Assembly (NCBI GenBank): GCA_038326325.1
Contig: JBBQJW010000010.1
Span: 65,986 to 129,985, forward strand
Length of the DNA stretch: 64,000 bases
From: UBA10324 sp038326325
GTDB lineage: Bacteria > Bacteroidota > Bacteroidia > Chitinophagales > UBA10324
Direction of reading: 5' to 3'
Shown here: one piece after another, positions 18,169 through 29,176 of the stretch
Layout of the letters: each line of letters opens with the position of its first letter
Numbering within the stretch: position 1 is the stretch's first letter
Notes under the pieces: model-generated
Told to the model about the DNA's origin: nothing
Database searches by the model: none
Seen by the model: the letters and a program-made list of their open reading frames with translations, nothing else
Translations under genes and position numbers: made by a program

Positions 18169-21100
18169 TAATGAGCTACTACAATTTTTTTAGTGTAAGT
18201 ATTATTTTCCCCTTTGATTTCTAAAATGTAACAGCCACTTGCAAGATTCGCTGAGTTAATTATTTCGTTTGTAGTTCCTGTTTTAAGAAGGATAATTTTT
18301 GATTGCATTACCTGTCCTAATTCATTTAATAAAACAAGGCGAACATTTGAACTTATCGAATAATTTGAAAAAGAAACATTAATTAAATCATCAGCCGGAT
18401 TTGGAGCAATTACAATTCGAAACTCATTAGCAGTTAAATCTTCCGCACCTGTAAAGTTAAATTCAATAGACTGCGAGCTGCAACCGAAACTATCTGTAAC
18501 AGCCACCGAATAATTTCCATAGTTAAGAATGATAATCTGCTGATAAATTGCTCCATTGATAATATTACCATTCAGATACCATTGATAGGACGAGTATAAA
18601 GTTGTAGAAAGAATATTTCCGCTTAGTGAAATCGCGGGGGTAACAGGCAAGGCATTTACAGTTACGAGATTATTCATTACGAGTGTATCACTGCCTGTAG
18701 CATTTGAACTTATAAGTGTTACATCAAAAGCACCTGCCTGATTATAACATACATTTGGGTTCTGAGAATTAGTATTTCCAATTGAAGTTCCTGGCAATAT
18801 CCAATGCCATGAAGTTGGTTGGTTGGTTGAAATATCGGTAAGTGAAATACAATCTCCTTCACAAATATTATTGTCGCTTAGGTTTAATGCAGCAAATGGT
18901 TTTGCTGTGAATGAATAATTAAAAGGTGTAGTATTTGAACACCCCCCTCCGCTCTCAACAAATACTTTATAGTTTCCTGATGTGTTTGCTATATAAAAAT
19001 AATTTGTCGCACCTGAAATTGCTGATCCATTTAGCAACCATTGATACTGTAACAGTCCCGAAGTTGTAAATAATGTATCGTCATGTTGTGTAATAATCGC
19101 TGTTGGTATTGAACTCGTATTAACCAATTGCATAAGCATTAATGTATCATAACCGTAAAAATTCCCTGTTATTAGTTGAACATTATATAACCCTGACTGA
19201 TTAAAACAAACTGTTGGGTTTGCCTGAATGGATATTGCCGGACTTCCCCCCTGAAAACTCCAGTTCCAATAATTTGGTTGATTGCTTGAGTTATCAGAGA
19301 AAGTAATGCATTCACCAACGCATATTTGGGTTGCAGAATAAGAGAATGATGTAACAGGAATAAAACTCTGAGAACTATAATAAAGTGGAATTGCAATTGA
19401 TGAACAACCTGAATTATTAAAAACTTCAACAGTATAAAATCCGGCTTGAGTTGCCTGATAGTTTTGATTAATAGCTCCGAAAATTGCGACTCCATTGAAA
19501 TACCATTGATACGAAACCGCTGAGCTTAAACAACTTAAAAGATTACCAGAAATTGAAAACGAAGGTATTGGCGGTGTCGCATTAACAGTGATGTTTATTG
19601 TTTGTGAAAAATAATTACCACAAGGTGACTGAGTATAACAGAAATAACTTCCCCCGCCGCTCACAACATCTTGGTTATTAGTTGCCCCTGAAATCTGAAT
19701 TCCGTCATGATACCATTGATAATTAAATGCGGGATTACCAGCAACAGACAAAACAGTTGATTCACCTTCACAAAAAATACTGTCGCCCGATAATGTAACA
19801 GTTGAAACAGGTACTGAAATAACATGCAATTGCAATCCATTTGAAGTTAAAGACCCGCAATAATTCTGAGCCTGACATTGATAAACCCCCTGCACCTGAG
19901 CAGAATAAGTTGAGTTCGTAGCACCACTGATATTTATTCCATTAAACATCCATTGGTATGAAGTAACATTGATTCCATTTGAAATTAACAACGAAGAAGT
20001 ATTGGAACAAATGGTATCGTTACCCGAAAATGAAATTGAAATTGAAGGTTGAGCAGAGCCTGCTGAAAGAACTAATGCATTAGTAGTATCACTTAGGCAG
20101 TTTGATTGAATAATGCAACTGTAAGTTCCCTGCTGCTGTGTGCTGTAAACAGAGTTGGTTGCGCCGGAAATAACTACATTTCCTGAAAGCCATTGAAACA
20201 AAAACCCTGAACCACTTGGTGCAATTAAATCAACTGTTACACCTGGGCATAACACATTTCCCTGAGAAGAAGTAATGACCAATGATGATAGTTGAAACAC
20301 ATTAACACTTATCACAGTTGAATTGAATGTTCCACAAGAAATGCTACTGAACTCACATGAATAAACTCCGGTTGTTGTTGCGTAATAAAAATTATGGGTG
20401 CCACCTGAAATGTTACTTCCATTCAGTTTCCATTGATAAGACAATTGATTATTTGCTGTCGCAAAAAGATAAACCGAATCACCCGGACAAAGGTTACTTC
20501 CATTCGGAGCATAAATAATATTTGTGAGATTGAAAGAACTAAGAATTAAATTATTTGAAAATATTGTTCCGCACTGGTTAGAAAACCGACAAGAATAAAC
20601 TCCGGATATACTAGTCTGATAAGTATTTCCTGTTGCTCCATTAACAGGGTTTCCATTACGATACCATAAATAATTTATTCCTGATATGAAGAGCGCATTA
20701 AATGTAACAGTTTGACCTGGACAAATATTCAAGCTGTCGTTCGTTTCAATTGAATCAGGCAATGATGGTGCAACAGAAATATTTAATGCGTTTGATAAAT
20801 TTGAATTACAGAAATTACTTACAAGACAGGTATATGATCCCTGTTGCGTCGCTATAAATGATAGTCCTGTAGAATCCAAAACATCAATACCATTAAACCT
20901 CCATTGATACTGATAATCAATTCCGGGACTTGCCGTCAAAAGAGCGGATTGCCCCGAACAAAGTGATGTTAAACCGGTAGTACCAATTGAGGCAACAACA
21001 GGATTATTCAAATGAACAGAAATTATATTTGAATAAGTAGACCCGCAAGCATGATTGATTCGTAAAGTATAATTACCACTTTGATTTGTAGTATAATTAT

Positions 21101-23672
21101 TTAAAGTTGCTCCGCTGATTGTTACACCATCTCTATACCATTGAAAAATTAATGTTCCGTTCCCATAGTTTACATAACTACTGTTAAAAATCACATTCGA
21201 ACCCGAACAACCTTGAATCATACTTGAAGTTGAAATATAAACAGATGGAACTCCTAATGGATTCAGGTAAGCATAATTAGATGTTACATAATTCCCGCAT
21301 TGATTATAAACTCTTACATAATAAGTTCCGGTTTGATTTACATTAAGTGTATCCTGATTTGCATTAGGTATTATGTAATTATTGTAATACCATTCATAAT
21401 AAATATTTACAGGATGATTTGTTAAAGCGAGATGGGCCGAAGAACCGTTACACATGTATGTTAGACTGGAAACCAAAGTTCCTGCACTTGTAATTGTTGG
21501 TATAATAGAAGTAATGTGAATGGTATCAGAATAAACATCCCAGCCACAACCACTAACCGCCCTAACATAATAATCGCCAACTGTTGTTGCGGTAAATACT
21601 CCACTTGCCGATGTACTACTTGAAGTGAGAATTCCGTTTTTATAAAAGTAAACAAACACTCCACCTGAAAGCGATACACAATTAAAAACCTCATAACTAA
21701 AATGAATAGGGTTGCATCCTGATGTTGAAGTATTAAAAAGTGAAATGTGAGCGAGCGATTGGTTATTTACATTGACTGCTTTGGTTCCAAACGCACAATT
21801 AGATCCTGAGTGCGCTGTATAAATATAAGTTGCATTGCTGCTGGGAACTGAAGTAATGACATTCTGATTTTGCGTGATAACACTAGCTTCAGGATACCAG
21901 ATATAATTCTGATAAAACTGATATGCTGTAACAGTAATAGTATCTCCTGCGCATATAACAGATGGTCCCGCGATTGAACCTGAAAAAGAAGAACAATAAT
22001 TTAGCTGGTTCTCACTCCTTATCATTATGTTTTTATCGGAGAAATTCAGGTTTAAAAAGTAACTACCGGAACCTGAAGTTGGATTATTTAATGAAGAAGT
22101 TACTGTAACAGTATTCAAATTAAGGTTTCCATAACCCTCAAAATAATAATTCGCATTTACGGTTTTGGGATAACCAAGTTTTACTTCCGAGGCAGAGGGT
22201 GACAACCCTTGTCCGCTAAAATTCAAAATAAGATTGAGCGGATGATAGGTCGAATAAATAGTTGGAAGAATTAAAGTATCCGATGGTGTCACAGTCAGAT
22301 GAGGAACATTTATTTTCTGAAGAAAAACCGAACCGCCATTTAGACCATTAGAATAGATAGTACTCGAATGAAAATAAGTACTGTCAGGCATTTTAACATC
22401 TGATCCACAAAATCCACCAATCAAAAAACTGTTATTGCCATTATTTAAAACCCTAAAACATCTTTCAGTATTCGAAGCTAAGGCTGCTGAATACTTTCCA
22501 ATTGACAATGCATTTAAGTTTTGATCTAGCAAAATAAAATAGCCATTACACTGTATATTGCTTAGCGAAAATGGAATAGAGGAATCTAAAGGAATCTGGG
22601 CACCAGGCCTGGCCCTTCCACAAACAACAGGATTATTATTTATTAAATCAATATCAATGGTATTCCCTGAATTAATGGTTGTAGCTAATTTTAAATAAAC
22701 ACCATTAGAATCAAATTCAGCAATGAATCCACTTCTGTAGTTGTTAAAATTTAGTGTTGAAACATTTGGGTCAATGAAAAATGTGTAATTCCCAGACCTT
22801 CCCACTACAAAAATATTTCCTGATGAATCGATTGCAAGACTTCTCATTTCATCATAGGCTGTGCTTCCTGCAGTTTTAACCCAACTAACATTCATTGAAG
22901 CATTAAGCTTCATTAAAAAGCAATCCTGATATCCATGGGCTATTAATGAAAAAGTCGAAATTAAAAATGAAGCAGAATACTCGCCACATACAAAAATGTT
23001 TCCGTTGTTATCCGTTTTAATTTTTGATGCATTATCCAATCCAATTCCGCCATATCGGCTTCCACTTACCCAGATTCCAGCAGTATCCAATTTCAAAATA
23101 CAAATATCTGTTGCACCTGCTGAGGTTAAATTATTTCCATAATAGTTAAATGTGTTACTGAATCCTCCGGCAAGAAATAAACTATTATTTCGGATATCAG
23201 CCGAGTAAATAAATGATTCGTCAGATGAGGAAACTTTTATCCATTTAAAATTTCCATTACTGTTATACTTCGCTATAAAAAATTTTCTTGCATGAGAAAT
23301 CACAGTCGTGAACATCTGTGCTCCTACTTTCATTGTATCATAAAAATTTCCAACAACATAAATATTGCTTGCATCATCAATCAAAATACTTCGCGGGGTT
23401 ATTTCTTCGCCTTTAATATTATTCATCCTCCATATCTCAATTCCCGAAGAATTCATTTTGGTTAAAAACATTCCCTTATTCCGAATGGTATCGCCAGAAG
23501 CAGCAATAGCATTTTTTCCAATGCGACCTGCGGTGTAAATAAATCCATTGTTGTCACGCTCAATGCACGAACAGAACCCACTTTCGCTTTCATACATGTG
23601 TAACAGTTGAGTCAACTGGGCATGTGCTACTGTCTGAAAGAAGAAAAGAAAAAGTATTAAATATTTTTTCAC
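18168..23672 (-). CDS. Giant surface protein, beta-propeller plus Ig and PKD repeats, T9SS type A tail
   Basis: An 1834-aa secreted protein. A signal peptide ends at about residue 19 (VAHAQ). Residues about 20-460 contain propeller-type SBBP repeats of the form V-G-x-F/Y...D...I-x-K. From about 560 to 1500 come around a dozen Ig-like units with the pattern YQWY.NG..I.GAT..Y. Two PKD-Ig dyads lie near 1490-1740. The last 80 residues are a type A sorting domain (IAPNPADDLINVSF ... SGCYILEI) used by the type IX secretion system. It is the second gene of the operon, immediately after the 1625-aa protein with no gap, so the two are probably made together. Likely adhesin. Confidence 0.85.
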   Translation of the reverse strand: MKKYLILFLFFFQTVAHAQLTQLLHMYESESGFCSCIERDNNGFIYTAGRIGKNAIAASGDTIRNKGMFLTKMNSSGIEIWRMNNIKGEEITPRSILIDDASNIYVVGNFYDTMKVGAQMFTTVISHARKFFIAKYNSNGNFKWIKVSSSDESFIYSADIRNNSLFLAGGFSNTFNYYGNNLTSAGATDICILKLDTAGIWVSGSRYGGIGLDNASKIKTDNNGNIFVCGEYSASFLISTFSLIAHGYQDCFLMKLNASMNVSWVKTAGSTAYDEMRSLAIDSSGNIFVVGRSGNYTFFIDPNVSTLNFNNYRSGFIAEFDSNGVYLKLATTINSGNTIDIDLINNNPVVCGRARPGAQIPLDSSIPFSLSNIQCNGYFILLDQNLNALSIGKYSAALASNTERCFRVLNNGNNSFLIGGFCGSDVKMPDSTYFHSSTIYSNGLNGGSVFLQKINVPHLTVTPSDTLILPTIYSTYHPLNLILNFSGQGLSPSASEVKLGYPKTVNANYYFEGYGNLNLNTVTVTSSLNNPTSGSGSYFLNLNFSDKNIMIRSENQLNYCSSFSGSIAGPSVICAGDTITVTAYQFYQNYIWYPEASVITQNQNVITSVPSSNATYIYTAHSGSNCAFGTKAVNVNNQSLAHISLFNTSTSGCNPIHFSYEVFNCVSLSGGVFVYFYKNGILTSSSTSASGVFTATTVGDYYVRAVSGCGWDVYSDTIHITSIIPTITSAGTLVSSLTYMCNGSSAHLALTNHPVNIYYEWYYNNYIIPNANQDTLNVNQTGTYYVRVYNQCGNYVTSNYAYLNPLGVPSVYISTSSMIQGCSGSNVIFNSSYVNYGNGTLIFQWYRDGVTISGATLNNYTTNQSGNYTLRINHACGSTYSNIISVHLNNPVVASIGTTGLTSLCSGQSALLTASPGIDYQYQWRFNGIDVLDSTGLSFIATQQGSYTCLVSNFCNSNLSNALNISVAPSLPDSIETNDSLNICPGQTVTFNALFISGINYLWYRNGNPVNGATGNTYQTSISGVYSCRFSNQCGTIFSNNLILSSFNLTNIIYAPNGSNLCPGDSVYLFATANNQLSYQWKLNGSNISGGTHNFYYATTTGVYSCEFSSISCGTFNSTVISVNVFQLSSLVITSSQGNVLCPGVTVDLIAPSGSGFLFQWLSGNVVISGATNSVYSTQQQGTYSCIIQSNCLSDTTNALVLSAGSAQPSISISFSGNDTICSNTSSLLISNGINVTSYQWMFNGINISGATNSTYSAQVQGVYQCQAQNYCGSLTSNGLQLHVISVPVSTVTLSGDSIFCEGESTVLSVAGNPAFNYQWYHDGIQISGATNNQDVVSGGGSYFCYTQSPCGNYFSQTINITVNATPPIPSFSISGNLLSCLSSAVSYQWYFNGVAIFGAINQNYQATQAGFYTVEVFNNSGCSSIAIPLYYSSQSFIPVTSFSYSATQICVGECITFSDNSSNQPNYWNWSFQGGSPAISIQANPTVCFNQSGLYNVQLITGNFYGYDTLMLMQLVNTSSIPTAIITQHDDTLFTTSGLLQYQWLLNGSAISGATNYFYIANTSGNYKVFVESGGGCSNTTPFNYSFTAKPFAALNLSDNNICEGDCISLTDISTNQPTSWHWILPGTSIGNTNSQNPNVCYNQAGAFDVTLISSNATGSDTLVMNNLVTVNALPVTPAISLSGNILSTTLYSSYQWYLNGNIINGAIYQQIIILNYGNYSVAVTDSFGCSSQSIEFNFTGAEDLTANEFRIVIAPNPADDLINVSFSNYSISSNVRLVLLNELGQVMQSKIILLKTGTTNEIINSANLASGCYILEIKGENNTYTKKIVVAH

Positions 23673-26600
23673 CTATTTGGGATTTACAATTAACTGATGA
23701 AACAGCTGATTATCTATCGTATAAATTTCAACTACCACACAATCCGCGTTGTAATCTATTAAAGGAATGCTGCAACTTGTTTTCCCTTCAGGAATAATCT
23801 CATCAAGCTTCTGTCCAATTGTATTGAATAGCAAAAGATGGTCTACCAAACCACATCCATCAATAATCAACTTATCATTTCTGATAAAGATTTTAATTTG
23901 AACGGGATCAATTTTTTCTTCTCCTGTAATTATATATGGAACAGAGGTTCCACGACAACCATCTGATGAAATTACTACCACAGTATAATCACCATTTCCC
24001 ACTGGCGTTAAGGTATAAGTTCCCGCAGAAGCAATAAAAATTCCATTCAGATACCATTCAAAAGTATAGCCCGAACCATTTGGATAATTGCAAACCAAAT
24101 TGCCACCTGAATATGAAATTATCGGAGCTGGATTCGCTAACACCTGAACAAAAGAATTAAAAACTGTTGTTCCGGTGCCTGAGAAATTACTTACCGAAAG
24201 TGAAACACTATAAATTCCAACATTAGGAAAACAAATTCCCGTTGGGTTTTGAAGGATTGAGGAAGGAGTTGTTGCTCCTGTAAAACTCCATTGCCAGCTA
24301 TAGGGTAAATTTGATGACTGATCAAAAAAATCAATGCAATCGTTCTGACAAATTATAGTATCAGAAGAAGCTATATGAGGAACAGGTATATCAAAAAATT
24401 TATACGATAATAAATTGAACGCATTGCACCCTGTCTGATAATTAGCGTTAACATTATAAATACCTGATGAATCCGGTACAAAATAATTATTCGTTGCCCC
24501 TGAAATTGACCCAGAACCTCCATACCATTGGTAAGCAATAATTCCAGTACCCAACGCAAAGAGCGTATCACCAGATTGAGTAATAGTTGGAGGTGTCGCT
24601 ATTAAAACATGAATCATTTGCGGAAAATAAAAAGTATCGGAACCAAATACATTACTCGCAATTAAAGTCACATCAAAATCTCCTGGTTGAGTAAAACAAA
24701 TAATCGGATTTTGTTGTGTCGTTGTACCAGGATTACCACCACCAATTGTCCAAAACCACGAAGTGGGGAAATTGACTGAAAGATCAGTAAAGTTTATACA
24801 TGTTCCTGCACAAATATTTGAGTCAGATGACATAAGATTTATTTGTGGAGGACTATTAACTGTAACAGAAATATCATTGCTGATTCCTGTACACCCACTA
24901 CTATTTGACACAACAACATTGTAAACACCTCCGCTCGTAGGAACATAAGTAGAATTATTTCCACCGATAATTGTACTTCCATTCTCATGCCACTGATAAG
25001 TAAAAGGTCCACCTCCATTAGTAACTGTAGAAGTTATTGTGCCACCTGTTAAGGAAATCGTAACAACGGGAGATGGATTAACAATAACAAAATTATTTTG
25101 ATAAAGAGTATCACTTCCACTTAAGTTAGAAGTAATTAATTCCACCGAAAATGTATCAGTAGAATAATAGCATATTATGGGATTACTCAGAGTACTTGAA
25201 GAAGGAGTTCCCCCTGGAAAATACCACTGAATTGATGTCGGCGAATTGGAAGATGTACTACTAAAATATAAACAATTGTTTACACAGATATTCGGATTTC
25301 CCGAAATGAAAGAAGATAAAGGAGCAGGAGAGTATGCATAAGGAGCAAGGCTTGTGTTATGGCAACCAAATGAAGTATAAACTGTTACATTATAATTTCC
25401 CGATACAGTCGGAACATAAAAGCTATTTGTTGCTCCGGCAATTGCACTTCCATTTAAATCCCATTGATATGTATAAGAACCAACCGGAGCAAATAAAGTA
25501 TCGTTCTGATAAGTAATGTTTGCGGGCGGTATTCCAAAAACGGTAATGTATCCTGAGACTGTTACAGTATCGGAGCCAAATGAGTTGTGAGAAATAAGTG
25601 TTACATCATAAACGCCAGGAATCAAATAGCAAATAAAAGGGTTTTGTAATGTTGAACTGGATGGAACTCCCCCAGGAAAAGACCATTCCCATGATGTCGG
25701 ATTATTCAGCGTTTGATCACTATAGGTTATACAAAATGCCTGACAAATCTTAATTTGATTCGAAGTAAACAAAGCTGTAGGCAGAGTATTAATTGTAAAA
25801 ATCAATGAGGGACTCGTAGCCGAACAGCCGTTAACTCCGATTATCTCAACAGAATAATATCCGTTTTGAGTAGCTGTATAACTCTGGTTATTAGCTCCTC
25901 CGATTTGCACACCATTCAAATACCATTGATAATAAGTTGCTGTAACAGATGATGTAAGCACAGTTCCGTTCTGAACAATGACAGGTGTAACAGGTTGAGG
26001 CATTACTGTTACACATGAAGTACAGTTAAAGGTATCAGCTCCGAATTGATTTGAAACGATCATTTGAACATCAAAAGTTCCTGAGCTATCAAAACAAATT
26101 GTAGGAGAAGAGGATGTTGATGAAGCCGGATTCCCACCATTGAAGGTCCATTGAAAAGTGTTTGGGGTATTTGTTGATGAGTTTACAAATGGAATACATT
26201 CACCTTCGCAAATAGTATTATTTCCCAATATAAACGAAGCAACAGGGCTTGCCATAACCACAATATTTGAAAAAGCTGCACAACCAATGTACGATGTTAC
26301 CATCACCAGGTAGTTTCCAGGCTGAGTTGGAACATAACTTTGATTTGTTGCACCTGCAATCGGATTATTATTAATATACCACTGGTAAGAAGCTCCAACT
26401 GTATTACAAATCAAAGTATCGTTCTGATTTATAATTATTGGACTCAGATTCAACACATGTATATATCCAGGATAATATAGCGTGTCATAACCATATATGT
26501 TATGAACTATGAGTGTTACATCAAATGTTCCGGCATTCGGATAACAAATATTTGACGGAGAAACCAGTGATGAGGTTGGAGGAGAACCGCCTTGAAAAAT

Positions 26601-28550
26601 CCATTCATATGTTGTTGGGGTGTTAAAGGTTGCTGCTGAAAACTGAATACAATTATTCGGACACAAATAATTCATATTCGCGTTCATAGATTGAATATAA
26701 GGAGGTAAATTATTTACTGTATAGGTAATCGTAATCGGGCAAACACTTCCAGGGTTTACTATTACAGAATAAACTCCATCAATTAATGGTACCCATGTTG
26801 AATCTGTGGCTCCTGAGATGGCAACGCCTGATAAATACCATTGAAACGCGACCGATGTAACACCTGTGTTACACACTAAAACTCCGCCTGAATATGACAG
26901 AACGGGATTGACATTTTGCAACACATGAATGTAGTTTGGAAGATAAAGTGTATCAGCTCCCAAAGAATTACTAGCAATAACCTGAACATCAAAATATCCT
27001 GATGTGTTATAACATACCTGAGGATTATAACCAATCGCAGTTGAAGGATTACCTCCAGGAAAACTCCATTGCACTGTTCCAACAGGATATAACGATCCTG
27101 TATAAGCAAAATTAGCACAGGTTCCAACGCAAACATTTTGATTTACAACAGATAAGTTTGCTTCTGGTGGAGCTGCCGCTGCAAGGCAAATCATAAAATA
27201 ATCATTGCTGCCTTGTGTGTTTTGTGTTTTATCACCGCCAATTCCTGCTGTGGATGAGTTGCCCATTATGAATGATCCGTTTGATAATTCACAAACCAGG
27301 CTAACCTCAGCATGAGAATTTTCCAAAACAGTTCTATCCCAGATAATATTCTGTAGTGTATCAAGACGGAGCACCCAAGTACTTTCGTATCCTAAATTAT
27401 TTTGAGTTTTGTCAAAACTTGCATTTGAATAAGAAGTGCATGATATCAAAATATTATTTTCATTATCTATGAACATATCTGACAGATCATCATCCAATGC
27501 ATTCCCCCCGATTTCTTTTTGATAAACCTGATTTCCGTTTTGATCCAATAAAATAAACCAATAATCAGATCCACCTCCTCCGGGATATTGAGCTGTGGTT
27601 TTATTACCACCTACATCAGATTTAGACAAACTGCAAACGGCGATATGTTGCCCGACAGATTTGACTGCAACAATGTTTTTAAAATTATAATCGAATACAA
27701 ACTGAATACCTTCCACTCCTGTGCCTCCAAATCTTTTTTGCCATATAATATTTCCTGTTTCGCTAATTTTAACAACCAAATAATCAAGATTGCCATACGA
27801 AGCAGAAGTAATATTTCCTGATATTCCACTGAGTACAGCTGCACCGATAACTAAGTTTCCATCAGGCAATAAATCAATATATCGTCCATAATCTTCACCT
27901 GATCCTCCAATAGCATAATCACCTAAAAGGTTTCCCGAAGTATCCGTTTTTACAATCCATATATCATCGTTTCCAAAAGAAGGGGTAGTTTTATTTCCAT
28001 TCGCCGTTGAATTACTTGACCCAACAAAAAAAATATGATGTTGCAAACTTTCAATTGCCTTCATCACATAATCATTAGAGGTTCCTCCAAAATCTTTATC
28101 CCATATTTTTATACCATTCTGATCTATTTCAACAATCCATAAATCAGTATTTCCAAAAGTATTTTGTGTTTTATCTCCGGAAGCAGGAGAGGTTGAATGA
28201 CCTGATAAAATCACTTTCCCATTATCCAACAAAATCATATCGAACATGTAATCGTTCGAACTGCCTCCAAAAGTTTTGTCCCATATTTTATTTCCACTGG
28301 GATCAATCTTCACTACCCAATAATCAAATCCCCCCTTAGAGTTTTGAGTTTTATCACCTCCAATATTTGAACTACTACTTCCTCCTGCAAGAAAATTACC
28401 ATCCGGCAACGGAAGCAAACATGTTTGATAATCATAGCTAAGGCCTCCAAATCTTTTATCCCAGATTTTTGGCGGGGCTAAACTTTGCCCGAGCAAATCA
28501 GCCGAAACAAATAGCAAAGTAACCAAAAGTGTTACACTTAATGTTTTCAT
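23673..28550 (-). CDS. Giant surface protein with seven PKD-Ig dyads
   Basis: A 1625-aa secreted protein, first gene of the operon. Signal peptide 1-21 (ADLLGQ). Residues about 25-460 are propeller-like repeats marked by the recurring GGDKTQN and IWDK.FGG motifs. From about 470 to 1540 seven PKD domains (W.F.GG.P..S....P.ICY) alternate with Ig-like units (YQWYLNG), a period of about 150 residues. The final 80 residues (IKIFIRNDKLIIDG ... LFNTIGQKLDEI) look like a divergent type A sorting domain that lacks the usual PNP motif. Whether the type IX system still accepts it is uncertain. Likely cell-surface adhesin or matrix protein. Confidence 0.82.
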   Translation of the reverse strand: MKTLSVTLLVTLLFVSADLLGQSLAPPKIWDKRFGGLSYDYQTCLLPLPDGNFLAGGSSSSNIGGDKTQNSKGGFDYWVVKIDPSGNKIWDKTFGGSSNDYMFDMILLDNGKVILSGHSTSPASGDKTQNTFGNTDLWIVEIDQNGIKIWDKDFGGTSNDYVMKAIESLQHHIFFVGSSNSTANGNKTTPSFGNDDIWIVKTDTSGNLLGDYAIGGSGEDYGRYIDLLPDGNLVIGAAVLSGISGNITSASYGNLDYLVVKISETGNIIWQKRFGGTGVEGIQFVFDYNFKNIVAVKSVGQHIAVCSLSKSDVGGNKTTAQYPGGGGSDYWFILLDQNGNQVYQKEIGGNALDDDLSDMFIDNENNILISCTSYSNASFDKTQNNLGYESTWVLRLDTLQNIIWDRTVLENSHAEVSLVCELSNGSFIMGNSSTAGIGGDKTQNTQGSNDYFMICLAAAAPPEANLSVVNQNVCVGTCANFAYTGSLYPVGTVQWSFPGGNPSTAIGYNPQVCYNTSGYFDVQVIASNSLGADTLYLPNYIHVLQNVNPVLSYSGGVLVCNTGVTSVAFQWYLSGVAISGATDSTWVPLIDGVYSVIVNPGSVCPITITYTVNNLPPYIQSMNANMNYLCPNNCIQFSAATFNTPTTYEWIFQGGSPPTSSLVSPSNICYPNAGTFDVTLIVHNIYGYDTLYYPGYIHVLNLSPIIINQNDTLICNTVGASYQWYINNNPIAGATNQSYVPTQPGNYLVMVTSYIGCAAFSNIVVMASPVASFILGNNTICEGECIPFVNSSTNTPNTFQWTFNGGNPASSTSSSPTICFDSSGTFDVQMIVSNQFGADTFNCTSCVTVMPQPVTPVIVQNGTVLTSSVTATYYQWYLNGVQIGGANNQSYTATQNGYYSVEIIGVNGCSATSPSLIFTINTLPTALFTSNQIKICQAFCITYSDQTLNNPTSWEWSFPGGVPSSSTLQNPFICYLIPGVYDVTLISHNSFGSDTVTVSGYITVFGIPPANITYQNDTLFAPVGSYTYQWDLNGSAIAGATNSFYVPTVSGNYNVTVYTSFGCHNTSLAPYAYSPAPLSSFISGNPNICVNNCLYFSSTSSNSPTSIQWYFPGGTPSSSTLSNPIICYYSTDTFSVELITSNLSGSDTLYQNNFVIVNPSPVVTISLTGGTITSTVTNGGGPFTYQWHENGSTIIGGNNSTYVPTSGGVYNVVVSNSSGCTGISNDISVTVNSPPQINLMSSDSNICAGTCINFTDLSVNFPTSWFWTIGGGNPGTTTQQNPIICFTQPGDFDVTLIASNVFGSDTFYFPQMIHVLIATPPTITQSGDTLFALGTGIIAYQWYGGSGSISGATNNYFVPDSSGIYNVNANYQTGCNAFNLLSYKFFDIPVPHIASSDTIICQNDCIDFFDQSSNLPYSWQWSFTGATTPSSILQNPTGICFPNVGIYSVSLSVSNFSGTGTTVFNSFVQVLANPAPIISYSGGNLVCNYPNGSGYTFEWYLNGIFIASAGTYTLTPVGNGDYTVVVISSDGCRGTSVPYIITGEEKIDPVQIKIFIRNDKLIIDGCGLVDHLLLFNTIGQKLDEIIPEGKTSCSIPLIDYNADCVVVEIYTIDNQLFHQLIVNPK

Positions 28551-28652
28551 ACAGAAACATTTTTCCGAAAGTTAATGAATATGTTTATCAAATTAGAACC
28601 TGTTTAAAATTAAATCCAATTTCTTTGTTTAACTTGTATCTACAATTGCTGA

Positions 28653-28835
28653 ATTTGGAATGCTTTTGCCATAATCAAAGTTTATGCATACAACTGTGTT
28701 AGTCAGCGAGTGGCTGACGCGATTCTTCAATTGCAGAAAAAATATCTGAGTGACCCTAAAGAAAAATTTTCAATTTTGTTTTCACACAACGATCTTGCTG
28801 ATATGGTCGGGACTGTTTTAAAAGTAGTATTTTAA
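28653..28835 (+). pseudogene. Crp/Fnr family regulator remnant
   Basis: The frame beginning at 28653 reads, from 28683, YAYNCVSQRVADAILQL, then QKKYLSDPKEKFSI and SHNDLADMVGT before a stop at 28833. This matches the start of the C-terminal winged-helix domain of Crp/Fnr regulators (RVADALL...; SRNDLA.MVGT), but the sensor domain is missing, there is no start codon, and the recognition helix after MVGT is replaced by unrelated residues. It is a fragment, not a functional regulator. Confidence 0.65.
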
Positions 28836-29104
28836 AAATCACAGAAGTTCTTTGCAACGGGAAAACGCCATTCAAAATTCACAAATGAAAATCAATATGA
28901 TGGTTATCAATTTGGGGACATCTTCCATTTTAATTTTCACGAAAATTTGAACATTGTCAATTTTTAATTAAAGGTCACTTATCAATTTTATATCTTCAAA
29001 AAGGTTCGATAAATTGCCCATCACCCCGACAAAAATCCGAAACAAGTTTTGATTCGAATTTTTTATTTCATGACTTCATGTTAAATATTACAATCGCTGT
29101 CAAG

Positions 29105-29134
29105 TTGCTTCATTCATATATCTTTTTACTTTAG
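29105..29134 (+). promoter_or_regulatory. Bacteroidota-type promoter of the decayed gene
   Basis: TTG (29105-29107), exactly 19 bases, then TACTTTAG (29127-29134), one mismatch from the TAnnTTTG -7 box of Bacteroidota. It lies 42 bp before the ATG of the decayed membrane-protein gene at 29177. Confidence 0.5.
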
Positions 29135-29176
29135 TGCTGTTTTAATTTTAAAACTCCAAAAACAAAAATTAAAAAC

